Source of the DNA: Parachlorella kessleri
Taxonomy: Eukaryota > Chlorophyta > Trebouxiophyceae > Chlorellales > Chlorellaceae
Direction: 5' to 3'
DNA length: 15,682 nt
Assembly: GCA_001598975.1 (NCBI GenBank)
Contig: BBXU01001680.1
Coordinates: 1 to 15,682 of the forward strand
In this document: positions 1 through 7,484 of the stretch, piece by piece
Layout: every line of letters begins with the position of its first letter
Position numbering within the stretch: position 1 is the first letter of the stretch
The notes under the pieces: generated by a model
Told to the model about the DNA's origin: nothing
What the model saw: the letters and a program-made list of their open reading frames with translations, nothing else
Databases searched by the model: none
Made by a program: the position numbers and the translations under genes

Positions 1-112
1 CCCCCCCAACCCCACACACACACACACACTCGTCAACAGCACCCTGGGTGGTGCTGTCTTCGTCCTGCAGTGACAACTATTCTCCCTTGGGCTTGCACTA
101 TATTCCCTGCAG
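1..112 (+). other. intron end upstream of first visible O-methyltransferase exon
   Basis: No coding sequence is recognisable here. It holds a C-rich run and a short (CA)8 microsatellite at 13-28, then ends in a good splice acceptor (ccctgcag, AG at 111-112). It reads as the end of an intron of the methyltransferase gene whose earlier exons are outside the window. Confidence 0.6.
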
Positions 113-2463
113 ATGTATGAGAGTGTGCTGGAGACTTCCACCCAGCCTGCGTTCCAGCTGCAGACTGGCGGAGTTGAGTACTGGGATTGGCTTGACCAGC
201 CAGCGCACAAGGACGAGAGAGAAACCTTTGCAAGGTGTGTCTCCTTCACCTTCCAATGCATTCGATTTCAGAAACCACCTTACCATGCTGCAAAGGAGGG
301 GAGCTGCCTGCTTGCAGCAGGAAAAAGGCAAGGTAGGTTGCATCTTCAAAATTATAGCCTTCCCATGGAATAGGGAATCAGGGCTGGTCCCATAGTGAGC
401 TGTGTGTTGCGGTGCGGGCCTCAGTCTCCCTCAATGCAATATCAAAATGTGTGCCCTCCACATGCTTGGCGGACTAACGCCTGGCTTGCAGCTAGCGCCT
501 ACACGCATGATGTACACCGACTGTCTTGCATGGTCTAGGCATGCAGGTGTAGCGTCCACGCTTGGTGCTGAGACATGTATGGGTGTCCAACTTGCAGTGT
601 TCGACAAGCCATTCTGTCTGCCTTGCCAGGGCAGACAGAAGTTGGATGCATGCTGGCTTCCCCTCGTGCTGAGGCAGTGCACACCTTCCGGTTCGGATTT
701 GTGGGGCCTGGGGGCTGTGCCCCCCAGCTTGCAGCTGACTCCTGACCGAGCGGCGCATGATTCCTACGCCAGTGCAGCGGCACCCTTGACTTGGCTCCCA
801 ACGCATGCCAAGCTGGTCCCCTGACCGGAGACGGAGGATATACTGCGCCTGCAGGGCCATGCTAAGTGTGTCGGCCATGCACAATGCGGCCCTGTTGGCA
901 GATCTTGACTGGGAGCACTATGCCAGCAAGACCATTGTAGATGTGGGAGGAGGGGTGGGCGGCTTCTTGGCACCGCTGCTGGAGACCTACCCCAGCCTCA
1001 GAGGCGTTCTTTATGACAGGCAGGTTGGCAGCAGCTGGATCTGTGACAAGCGAGTGGGCACTGAGCCTCATTATGCACCTTGTCAGCACGGGGTGCATGT
1101 GGTGGGCCATCTGTCGACCAGGAGGGTGCGCTGGCTTGGCAGGGGTTGGCCTGCTGCCCTGAAGGGGTGTCCACGTTGCAAACCCACTGCTGCTGGTGGG
1201 CAGGCATTACAGATCCCCACCCCATGCCAAAGGGATTTCTGTGTCTCTGTGCATAAGCGGAGCTCTGTATACCACATGCATGCAGGGAACCGGTTATCCA
1301 GCAGGCCAGGGAGTTGTGGCGGACTGAGCACCCTCACTTGCTGAGCCGAGCGCGCTTTGAGGCCGGCAGCTTCTTCGATAGCGTGCCGACAGGCGATGTC
1401 TACCTGCTCAGGCAAGAACCCTGAGGCCAAGTGCATGCAACAAGCACCCGCCTGCCGCTGCAGACCGCAATAACGCTAGACACCATATTTCACCGCAGCA
1501 GCCTGGCGGCGCCTTGCATGCCAGTGCCAGCCGATATTGGATTCTCCAGCCATGCTTGACTTGCCCGCAGCTGTTCTTTGTTACTCTCGCCTCCTGCAGG
1601 CATGTCCTGCATGACTGGAACAGCACCCAGGCGCTGAAGATTCTCACGGCTGTGCGGCATGCCTTGGCTGGGCAGAACTCCACGCTGCCAGAGATTGTCA
1701 TTGCAGAGACCATCATGCCAGCCCAGCCTATTGGGAGCCTTTTGGCGTTGAAGGACCTGCAGGTGTGTGCCGAAACTTTTTTGGAGACACCGCCTTCTAT
1801 AAATTTGAACAGGTAGGGGAGTGTCTGAGTTGCACAAATGCGCTGGCTATGGCTTATTTTGGTCTTCACTTTGACAACAAACACTTCGACAGCCACCCTG
1901 ACCATGCCGCCATGAGCCCCCACAAGTGGTCCCAAGAAATTTGGCTATGGCTGTATGCCCACAATACTGTGAGAAATCCAATGACACGCATGGTAGTGCT
2001 TCGTGTGTAAGTGGTCTTGCGGAGGGCTTTAATAACTTATGGTACCGGCAGTGCTGGTGCCCATGGTTTAGCACCGATGTCTGTTGCCTTGACCTTCAGG
2101 GCAGGTTGTGAACAGCCCTTGAATAGTTCCCTGCCACGAACTGTGCCGGTCAAGGTGTGGTCAAGCCCTTGTGGCCTGGTTACCTGCAGCGCTTTCCGTA
2201 CCTACCATAGTGGCATTGGGCCAATGGATTACAAATCATGCTCGGTCTTAGCAATAGCCACGTGCGCGTCATCGGCAAGCGCATTGAATGTGGGTCACTC
2301 ACACATGCACTTGCACCCCCCTTTGTAGATGCTGGCAATGCTGGATGGCGAGGAGCGCAGTCTTGAGCAATTTGAGGAGCTACTGCTGGGTGCCGGCTTG
2401 CGGGTGGCAGCGGTGGTGAGCACTAGGAGCAGCCTCTCTTACCTCATTGGTGCTCCAAGCTGA
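113..2463 (+). CDS. SAM-dependent O-methyltransferase, class II (plant/ASMT type), C-terminal part, 5 exons
   Basis: The product is predicted to transfer a methyl group from S-adenosylmethionine to a hydroxyl of a small, probably aromatic, acceptor. Phase-consistent exons are 113-234, 855-1019, 1286-1411, 1600-1762 and 2329-2463 (stop TGA), giving about 236 residues. In order they show the dimerisation/substrate part (GGVEYWDWLDQ), the SAM-binding glycine motif VDVGGGVGGF in exon 2, the GSFFDSVPTGDVYLLR strand, HVLHDW with the family's catalytic-base His at the start of exon 4, LPEIVIAETIMP, and a final exon with MLAMLDGEERSLEQFEELL. This is the order and spacing of plant COMT and acetylserotonin OMT proteins (about 350-370 aa), so roughly the N-terminal third lies upstream of the window. 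Two introns (from 1020 and 1412) need GC donors: GT alternatives break the frame. The acceptor substrate cannot be told from sequence. No TGTAA poly(A) signal was seen between the stop and 3086. Confidence 0.9.
582..646 (+). repeat. imperfect inverted repeat in intron 1 of the methyltransferase gene
   Basis: Arms 612-622 and 630-640 are perfect 11-bp complements around a 7-nt loop. Outer blocks TCCAACTT (586-593) and AAGTTGGA (639-646) are also complementary, partly competing with the inner stem. It may be a relic of a small inverted-repeat element or simply an RNA hairpin. The rest of this 620-bp intron shows nothing recognisable. Confidence 0.4.
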
Positions 2464-3086
2464 TCCCACTGTGGTAAATCTCCCTGAGAATATGAGGTGG
2501 GCAGTCGGTGTCGAGGTTGATGTCTCTCGAACCTTGTGCTGCGGCCTTTATGCCCCGCTGGAGTTGCGGCTAGACTTTTGTATTTGTGAGTGAAGCAGTT
2601 GCAAGCTGGCATGCATTGTAGAAGGCGCCAAAAATGAAGCTGTGAAGATGAAGCCAGCAGCGTCAGTTGTCACATGTGCCACTTGCAGTGCACCTGTGCG
2701 CTAGGCAAGCCGAGTGGAGGGCCTGTTCAACCAGGAGCTCTTTGAGGGTACATTACCGGAAAGTGCTAGCCAGGGTTTGTTACTGCTCCTTTTGTACGTG
2801 CCTTACTTAACATGCTTTTTAATCAATGCGTTCCAGGTATGGGACAACCTGTGCATGGAAACAAAAATGGCTCTGGCCACAGACTCTATTACTGGGTCTA
2901 TCACATATGCCTTTTGCGCCGCACTGTTGCACACTGGTGTGTAGGGTGGAGGGACGGGGCGTGACAGAACTTAGCTTCTTGCACATCCCTAGCTGGCAGT
3001 AGTCCACCAGGGATGGGAGGGCAGTGGTTCAGGAAGCACTTGCGTTCTGATAGATGATAAAACGAGGCGGCGACACATCGCTTGAA
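2464..3086. other. intergenic, no convincing gene; one exon-like stretch at 2707-2776
   Basis: This stretch follows the methyltransferase stop codon and should include its 3' UTR. At 2707-2776 there is a short stretch with codon use like the host exons, reading ASRVEGLFNQELFEG, after a possible acceptor (gctag). No continuation into other exons was found and the peptide was not recognised. The segment around 2596-2640 resembles the start of repeat R copy c (shared AGCAGTTGCAAGCT), but too loosely to call. Confidence 0.3.
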
Positions 3087-3159
3087 GGCTTTATAGCTCA
3101 GTTGGGAGAGCGCAAGACTGAAGATCTTGAGGTCCCTGGTTCGATCCCAGGTGAAGCCA
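3087..3159 (+). tRNA. tRNA-Phe (GAA)
   Basis: It folds as a complete 73-nt cloverleaf. The acceptor stem is GGCTTTA/TGAAGCC (one G-U pair) with discriminator A. The D arm is GCTC..GAGC. The anticodon stem CAAGA/TCTTG encloses loop CTGAAGA with anticodon GAA at 3120-3122, and the T arm is CCTGG/CCAGG with loop TTCGATC. There is no intron and no encoded CCA. The sequence is identical to the minus-strand copy at 9345-9417, although the flanks are not related. A T5 run follows 13 nt downstream. Confidence 0.97.
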
Positions 3160-3172
3160 AGTATGTTCTCCA

Positions 3173-3177
3173 TTTTT
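3173..3177 (+). terminator. Pol III T-run terminator for tRNA-Phe
   Basis: Five consecutive T residues lie 13 nt after the tRNA 3' end, the usual RNA polymerase III stop signal. Confidence 0.65.
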
Positions 3178-3211
3178 AGGATTGACAGCTCTTTCTGTGA
3201 GCATTGCCTCC

Positions 3212-3330
3212 CCTTGCCCTCAACAAGCCAAATCCAATCCGGCGATTTGATTTTTGCATACGCTTGCTTTTTGGATGGAATGTATGAGACAAAGGGAAGA
3301 CAGATTGCAGTTTGACGGGTGCCAGCTGCG
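3212..3330 (+). repeat. dispersed repeat S, copy 1
   Basis: It aligns by eye with 6560-6675 in the same orientation. The best block is at the right end (GAATG..GACAAGGG..CAG..), finishing in the shared GGGTGCCAGCTGC. To the left both copies carry CCCTTGC, AAATC and ATTTG..ATTTT blocks in the same order. The copies are diverged, so this is an old repeat of unknown class. Confidence 0.5.
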
Positions 3331-3426
3331 TAAGCTATATGCTGCTTTTTGTTTGCACATAGCAGAGGCTAGACATACGTTCATTAAGGTTGCATGAAAA
3401 GCCATGCCGCTCATGTGACTCATTGG

Positions 3427-3656
3427 GCCATACCATCTTGATGCTGAACGTTACTGACTCTCCTTCGCCCACTATGATGCCTCGCTCTGCAGGTCCCCTT
3501 GCCACCTTGTGCTTCCATGCCTGTTGCTTGCACTTCCATTGCATCGGGCAGGCCTCCCAGAGAGTGCCATTTGGGCTTCGCAACCAAATCCTTTCGACAC
3601 TTGCCACTGGTACGCCTAGCAGTACGCTGGGGGTACAGCCTCTGCCATACCATCTT
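3427..3656 (-). repeat. dispersed repeat R, copy a, with 13-bp flanking direct repeats
   Basis: The reverse complement of 3440-3643 (about 204 bp) aligns with 8737-8997 and with the interrupted copy at 7464-7484/8502-8640. Shared blocks in order are GCAGAGGCTG, TGCTAGGCGT, GCGAAGCCC, GCCTGCCCGATGCAA, GTGCAAGCAACAGGCATGG, AAGCACAAGGTGG and GCGAGGCAT. The copy is bounded by an exact 13-bp direct repeat, GCCATACCATCTT, at 3427-3439 and 3644-3656, which looks like a target-site duplication. The class is unknown: no terminal inverted repeat and no Pol III A/B boxes were found. Confidence 0.65.
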
Positions 3657-3727
3657 ATGATAATGGCATCAAAGATGTCGGGCAAGCTCCGTGTCGTCCC
3701 CAAAATAAGGGGGCTTGTTAAGGTATC

Positions 3728-3940
3728 TTGAGATGCGAATAAGATGGTGGCATCTCAGGCATGTTAACAAGCTGTCGGGAGACGCCAAGAGATGGGCATC
3801 TCGAGATGCTGCGTCTCAAGCGCATGTTGAGCTGCAGCATCCTGGCACGTGTCAAGATGCCTGGCATCTTGAGATGCGGCTTCTCAGGCCCCTGTGGAGA
3901 TGCTGAGCCTGGGCATGTTGAGCCCTTGTTGAGATGCTGT
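3728..3940. repeat. left subterminal heptamer cluster
   Basis: Perfect heptamers GAGATGC or GCATCTC begin at 3730, 3750, 3796, 3803, 3871, 3897 and 3931. Two pairs are fused: GCATCTCGAGATGC (3796-3809, a perfect 14-bp palindrome) and GCATCTTGAGATGC (3864-3877). Degenerate versions fill the gaps. Confidence 0.75.
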
Positions 3941-4484
3941 TCTTGTACGATGAGCCTCTCACTACTGGCAGCTCGATGGACTGTTGCATCATGCCTAGGA
4001 GTAGCAACCCGAAGACATCAAGGTGTCCACACACGTAATCCATGTGCTAGCCAGTCCAACCTTCCATCGAACAATGTTGTGGGTCGAACTTGAACTGAGT
4101 CGATGCAAACCTCGTAAAATGAAGCCGCCAGGCACGGTCACTACAGTACATGTAGTTACAACAGCAGCAGTGCCCTGTGAAAGGCACTGCTTGCTATCAG
4201 AAGCACAGCCTAGACTTCACAGGCCCCTTATTCTATACGCCCGCTCCCACCACCTGGGCCAGAACACCGCCCTTGAGGGTGCGGTACACCTGCACTGGCA
4301 GGCACAAGCCTTGGCTTTGGGAGGTGAAGCAGCCACTCACATATTCAGAACTGCGTGCAACGCCAGTCAGAGCACAGCTGCCAGTGCCATGCTCCCTTCC
4401 ACAAAATTCACTGTGAGCCACATAACCTTACCTCACTCTCTGAGCACGCATTCTCTGCCAGGGTGAGGAGAACCTTGTCCATGG

Positions 4485-4597
4485 TCACCTTAGCACTGGT
4501 ACTCCCAAGCAACCCAAGCGGCGGAAATAGCCTGCCACAACGCCTTGTAAGGGAGCGGCTTCAAAGCGGACCTTGCCGTTGTCGCGGCAGAAGCCAT
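4485..4597 (-). CDS. possible terminal exon inside the transposon-like element
   Basis: On the minus strand, after a possible acceptor (ttcttgcag), an open frame reads DGFCRDNGKVRFEAAPLQG, continues VVAGYFRRLG and ends at a TGA (complement of 4485-4487). It was not recognised as a known family. It lies between the two heptamer clusters, so it might be a remnant of the element's own gene, but no joined exon set could be built. Confidence 0.18.
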
Positions 4598-4941
4598 CTG
4601 CAAGAACAGCAAGGCAAGTTGTGCGTAGCCATAGTACGCTAGGAGATCCCTCAGGACAAGCAATTCATAGCAAAGTAACAACCTTGTACCAATAACTAGC
4701 CTGTCCTTGCAGCCCAGCCCTTACCAACCTTGGCACTGCCTGGCAAGCCTGGGGCAATGCTGTGGGTGTCAACACTTGCCTTGTAGTGTAGGCACGGCTT
4801 GCGGCCGTGACAGTCAAGCAAGGCCTGCCGGGGGGACCCACACGTCCCCACATGTAGCCACAGCAAGCTGCCAGTGACTGTGAAGCTCTCTGATACTGCA
4901 GCTAAGTAATTCTAAATCTCCCTGCACAACACACCAGCTCG

Positions 4942-5175
4942 TTAGTAAGCACAAGTGATCAGCAGAGTCGCCCATGAAACGACGCCAGGGAACTTAACCG
5001 GCCAGCGTTGTGGCAAAACGTACTCCAGCTCATGCTCCAGCTTTTTAGTCCACCCCTGCAAGCCTGGAGCTCCTCCTCCCGGCCTCAAATCAAGCTCTAG
5101 TTCTTGCCGGGGCCATCTTGCTCTCAGCAGTTGGATGATGTGGTCGGCAGCTTGCACGACTCGTTCGGAACTCAA
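4942..5175 (-). CDS. possible coding remnant inside the transposon-like element, unknown function
   Basis: A 77-codon minus-strand open frame includes SSERVVQAADHIIQLLRA, LELDLRPGGGAPG and KLEHELEYVLPQRWPVKF. The N-terminal part is amphipathic and the composition is protein-like, which makes it more credible than the other frames here. It matches nothing I recognise. Given its place between the two subterminal clusters it could be part of a degraded transposase or a captured gene piece, which is inference only. Confidence 0.22.
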   Translation of the reverse strand: MSSERVVQAADHIIQLLRARWPRQELELDLRPGGGAPGLQGWTKKLEHELEYVLPQRWPVKFPGVVSWATLLITCAY

Positions 5176-5454
5176 ACTCTCTGGTCACAAGAAATCTATT
5201 TACTTGCACCGCTTGTAGCAAAGTTCTCTCAGATCACTTACAGGCACTGACTGGTCACCTCAGGCTTAGCATGGCCGCGCCCTGGCCGCCAAGTCTGCAA
5301 AGCCCTTTTCACGCCATTTTCTTGCAAGCTAGAGGTAAAACAGCACTGGGTTGGAGTGTATAAGGCTGCTGTGTCACATGCTGGCGTCTTTGACCCCTTG
5401 AAACTCTTGAAAACCTGCCCCAGGCAAAGCAGCGTCTTAAGAAGCCCCTAACAT

Positions 5455-5655
5455 GCAAATGCAACTCAACATGGCCTCAAGATGCACCATGTCCAGGCTT
5501 GTCAACATGCTAGCATCTCAACACGGTCGATGGCTGGCCATCTCAAGATGCAGGGCATCTCAAGATGCCTGCTGAGATGCCCGTCTCAAGATGCAGAGCA
5601 TCTCAACAAGCGTTTGAGATGTGCATCTCCTGAGCATCTCCTGGCGAGACATCTC
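5455..5655. repeat. right subterminal heptamer cluster
   Basis: Perfect heptamers begin at 5513, 5555, 5574, 5598, 5623 and 5634, with many one-base variants (catctcaagatgc, cctcaagatgc) from about 5474 on. As its reverse complement it mirrors the left cluster at 3728-3940. Confidence 0.75.
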
Positions 5656-5686
5656 AAGACGTGTCGGGAATAAAAGGGGCGGTGTA

Positions 5687-5760
5687 GCAGAGGCTGCGCA
5701 CCCGGCAAATAGCGGGTCGCACTAGCTCCATGGCAAAGGTGTTAAAAGCAGGGTTGTTCC
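5687..5760 (+). repeat. dispersed repeat R, copy d, partial
   Basis: It begins with GCAGAGGCTG and keeps the R order: CCC block, GCGGGTCGCACTAG, GGCAAAGGTGT, AAAGCAGGGTTGTT. It aligns with the first 70-75 bp of copies a and b. Similarity fades after about 5760. It begins within about 20 bp of the right edge of the heptamer element. Confidence 0.4.
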
Positions 5761-5876
5761 TTTCCCTGGACGTTCTCCCTCATACCCATAAGGGTTGAAA
5801 GCTGCCAGCTAACCCGGCTGGTGTTTAGGCGCATCAAAAAATTAAAGAAGCCATCGGCATAGTACTAGTTAATGGG

Positions 5877-5880
5877 AAAA
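5877..5880 (-). terminator. Pol III terminator for tRNA-Leu (minus copy)
   Basis: Four A residues on the + strand are a TTTT run on the minus strand, 6 nt after the tRNA 3' end. Confidence 0.5.
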
Positions 5881-5885
5881 TAGTT

Positions 5886-5981
5886 TGTCGAAAGCAGGAT
5901 TCGAACCTGCGCCCTTACGGACCACGATTTCCAATGTTCAAGTCCTGAACGTGGCGCCTTAGACCGCTCGGCCATTTCGAC
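5886..5981 (-). tRNA. tRNA-Leu (CAG) with 16-nt intron, minus copy
   Basis: The 96-nt gene has acceptor stem GTCGAAA/TTTCGAC, discriminator A, a long variable arm typical of Leu, and T arm GCAGG/CCTGC with loop TTCGAAT. The anticodon stem CCACG/CGTGG encloses 23 nt instead of 7. Removing 16 nt after position 37 (complement of 5928-5943, ACTTGAACATTGGAAA) leaves loop TTCAGGT with anticodon CAG (5945-5947). The mature sequence equals that of the copy at 7133-7228. The only difference is one base in the intron. Confidence 0.95.
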
Positions 5982-6559
5982 AAGCGATGACTTTCATATT
6001 TTTCTGTACATCATATGCGGAGCTGAGAGCAGGAAATCTCGACATAGACTGGCTTACTCGTGTGGATTGGGCTAGTCCTAGTGTCTCGGCAAGGTGGTAA
6101 GGACAATCGTAATAGGCTTCCACTGTGCACCAACAATGCGTAAAAGGCACATGCACCTTCCTTGGCTCACTCCGATTGACACAACCCTCGATACATATAA
6201 ATCCCCCATCTCCTTAATCAGCCTCGAAGCTGGGCATGCCAAGCATGCGTCGGGCCCCTGTCCGGCCTACACCACTATCCGCCTGGGGTTGTTCTGGCAA
6301 CTACACACGTGCCTTCTAGACCTACAGCTTACCCAGGAGCAGCAGGCTGCCCTGCTTTCCCTTGTTCGCCTATATGGGTGCAGTCCCCACTCCGAGAGTC
6401 TGGTGTTTATGACGACGGCAAATGGCACATATGACTGTTGTTGTCGCTTGCCTCGATCCTCATCTTCCCTTCTTGGCATGTAGAGGTATGGTCTCCGCTC
6501 TCAACACTCCAATGTGCACTGCAAATGCATGCGGCACTTATCAGTATGATGGGGCACTC
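5982..6559. other. intergenic, no supported gene
   Basis: This is the 5' flank of the minus-strand tRNA-Leu. A TATAAA-like string occurs at 6195-6201 on the + strand, but only short unrecognised open frames follow it. No tRNA, repeat copy or known domain was found. Confidence 0.4.
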
Positions 6560-6675
6560 CCTTGCATACCCATTGCAACGTAAATCAAGTCATTTGGCAT
6601 TTTCACTGAGCCTTTCAGAGATAGAATGCAAGCGACAAGGGGTCGGACAGCAGTGTTGCGGGTGCCAGCTGCCTC
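6560..6675 (+). repeat. dispersed repeat S, copy 2
   Basis: It is the partner of 3212-3330, same orientation, and ends in the shared GGGTGCCAGCTGC. See copy 1 for the aligned blocks. Confidence 0.5.
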
Positions 6676-6777
6676 AATAAAGAGGCAGGATCACGAAGGG
6701 GGAACACGCGGCAAGCACCGAGCCTTTTAGGGGTTACAAACCCTCATCTAGGATTCAAGAGCAGCCCTATTTTAACA

Positions 6778-7071
6778 TATATCCATGAAAGCGAGGGCTA
6801 GCGGGCCATGTGATGAAGGGGTGGCGGCCAGCTAGCAGCGCTCGAGTGGTGCATGCCATCAAACCGGTCACTGTCAGTGTGTCAATCCTAGCTGTGATTT
6901 CAAGACCCAACGTCGTTCCATTGTGGTGGGGATCCAGTGGTTCAGCCTGCAGCAAACGGTAGTAACTGCCTGCCTAGTAGCAGCCTGGTTGAGACTTCAT
7001 TTCTAGGTGTGACAAGATTGTGACTGACCCGCAAGGGTGGTGGAAAGCTGTAAGACTAGACTAGACTAGAC
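6778..7071 (+). mobile_element. 5'-truncated LINE copy 2 (3' end only), TAGAC tail
   Basis: The segment ends in AAGAC plus three TAGAC units (7052-7071). It is flanked by a perfect 12-bp direct repeat, CCTATTTTAACA, at 6766-6777 and 7071-7082; the first C is shared with the tail. A simple-repeat 3' tail plus a variable-length target-site duplication is the mark of target-primed reverse transcription. It shares the 14-mer GTGGTGCATGCCAT and the pre-tail context (gctgtaagactag / gctgttagactag) with the longer copy at 7485-8492, so both belong to related subfamilies. No coding part is left. The tail end lies 61 bp upstream of tRNA-Leu. Confidence 0.8.
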
Positions 7072-7132
7072 CTATTTTAACAGTTCATTTGCTGGGTATA
7101 GAAGGTAAAAATCGACTTTAAGTTATCCAGCA

Positions 7133-7228
7133 GTCGAAATGGCCGAGCGGTCTAAGGCGCCACGTTCAGGAATTGAACATTGGAAATCGTGGTCCGTAAG
7201 GGCGCAGGTTCGAATCCTGCTTTCGACA
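7133..7228 (+). tRNA. tRNA-Leu (CAG) with 16-nt intron, plus copy
   Basis: It has the same 96-nt architecture as the copy at 5886-5981: acceptor GTCGAAA/TTTCGAC, anticodon stem 7160-7164/7188-7192, anticodon CAG at 7167-7169, intron 7171-7186 (AATTGAACATTGGAAA) directly after position 37, long variable arm and T arm. The only difference from the other copy is the second intron base (A here, C there). The flanks are unrelated. LINE insertions lie on both sides (tail end 61 bp upstream; next insertion 256 bp downstream). Confidence 0.95.
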
Positions 7229-7234
7229 CATTGC

Positions 7235-7239
7235 TTTTT
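7235..7239 (+). terminator. Pol III T-run terminator for tRNA-Leu (plus copy)
   Basis: A TTTTT run starts 7 nt after the tRNA 3' end. Confidence 0.65.
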
Positions 7240-7463
7240 ATGTGGCATCTATTATTTTATGCTTTGTTCCTGGAAGGCCAGATGAATGTGTGCATCCATT
7301 CATGCATGCTTTGGTCCCTTAAGGCGCACATGAGTACAAGAAATTTTAGTCGCGAGATCATCCTGCTTACCGTAAGCTTACCAATCCTTAGCATTTGCGA
7401 CCCGCACCGTGCTTCTATGGGCCCGACAAAAGGGGGGAAGGCATTCCATTAAAATATAGTTTT

Positions 7464-7484
7464 GCAGAGGTGCACACCGGGCAT
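7464..7484 (+). repeat. dispersed repeat R, copy c, left fragment
   Basis: It starts with GCAGAGG like copies a and d. If the LINE and one target-site copy are removed, this fragment joins 8502 onward and the joined sequence aligns with the first ~40 bp of copy a (gcagagg..ccgggcatactgcgagtcgtagcagttgcaag by blocks). So copy c was present before the LINE inserted. Confidence 0.5.

Larger units (their letters stand above)
3716..5670. mobile_element. putative DNA transposon or nonautonomous derivative with subterminal heptamer clusters
   Basis: Two clusters of GAGATGC/GCATCTC (3730-3937 and 5513-5640) face each other across about 1.6 kb free of the motif. The reverse complement of the right cluster reads like the left one, with the same 14-bp unit GCATCTTGAGATGC. 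Subterminal motif clusters in inverted orientation are a known property of transposase-bound ends in several class II superfamilies (hAT, CACTA and others). The exact termini and target-site duplication are not resolved: flanks read cgtgtcg..aataa..gggg on both sides, but inexactly. The interior shows only uncertain minus-strand coding segments. Superfamily cannot be assigned. Confidence 0.5.

Noticed and set aside
2901..3173. 90-codon minus-strand open frame across the tRNA-Phe gene
   Set aside because: Its central part is the translation of the tRNA itself (the typical spurious 'tRNA antisense' peptide); no independent coding evidence.
3440..3643. Repeat R as a tRNA-derived SINE
   Set aside because: No convincing A box or B box and no A-rich or simple tail; a GGTTCGAA string occurs only in diverged copy c.
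3728..5655. Heptamer clusters as a CRISPR-like or tandem satellite array
   Set aside because: Units are short, irregularly spaced, on both strands, and split into two facing blocks; this suits transposon ends better than an array.
6094..6483. 129-codon plus-strand open frame in the intergenic zone
   Set aside because: No recognisable domain, no splice partners and patchy composition; treated as chance.
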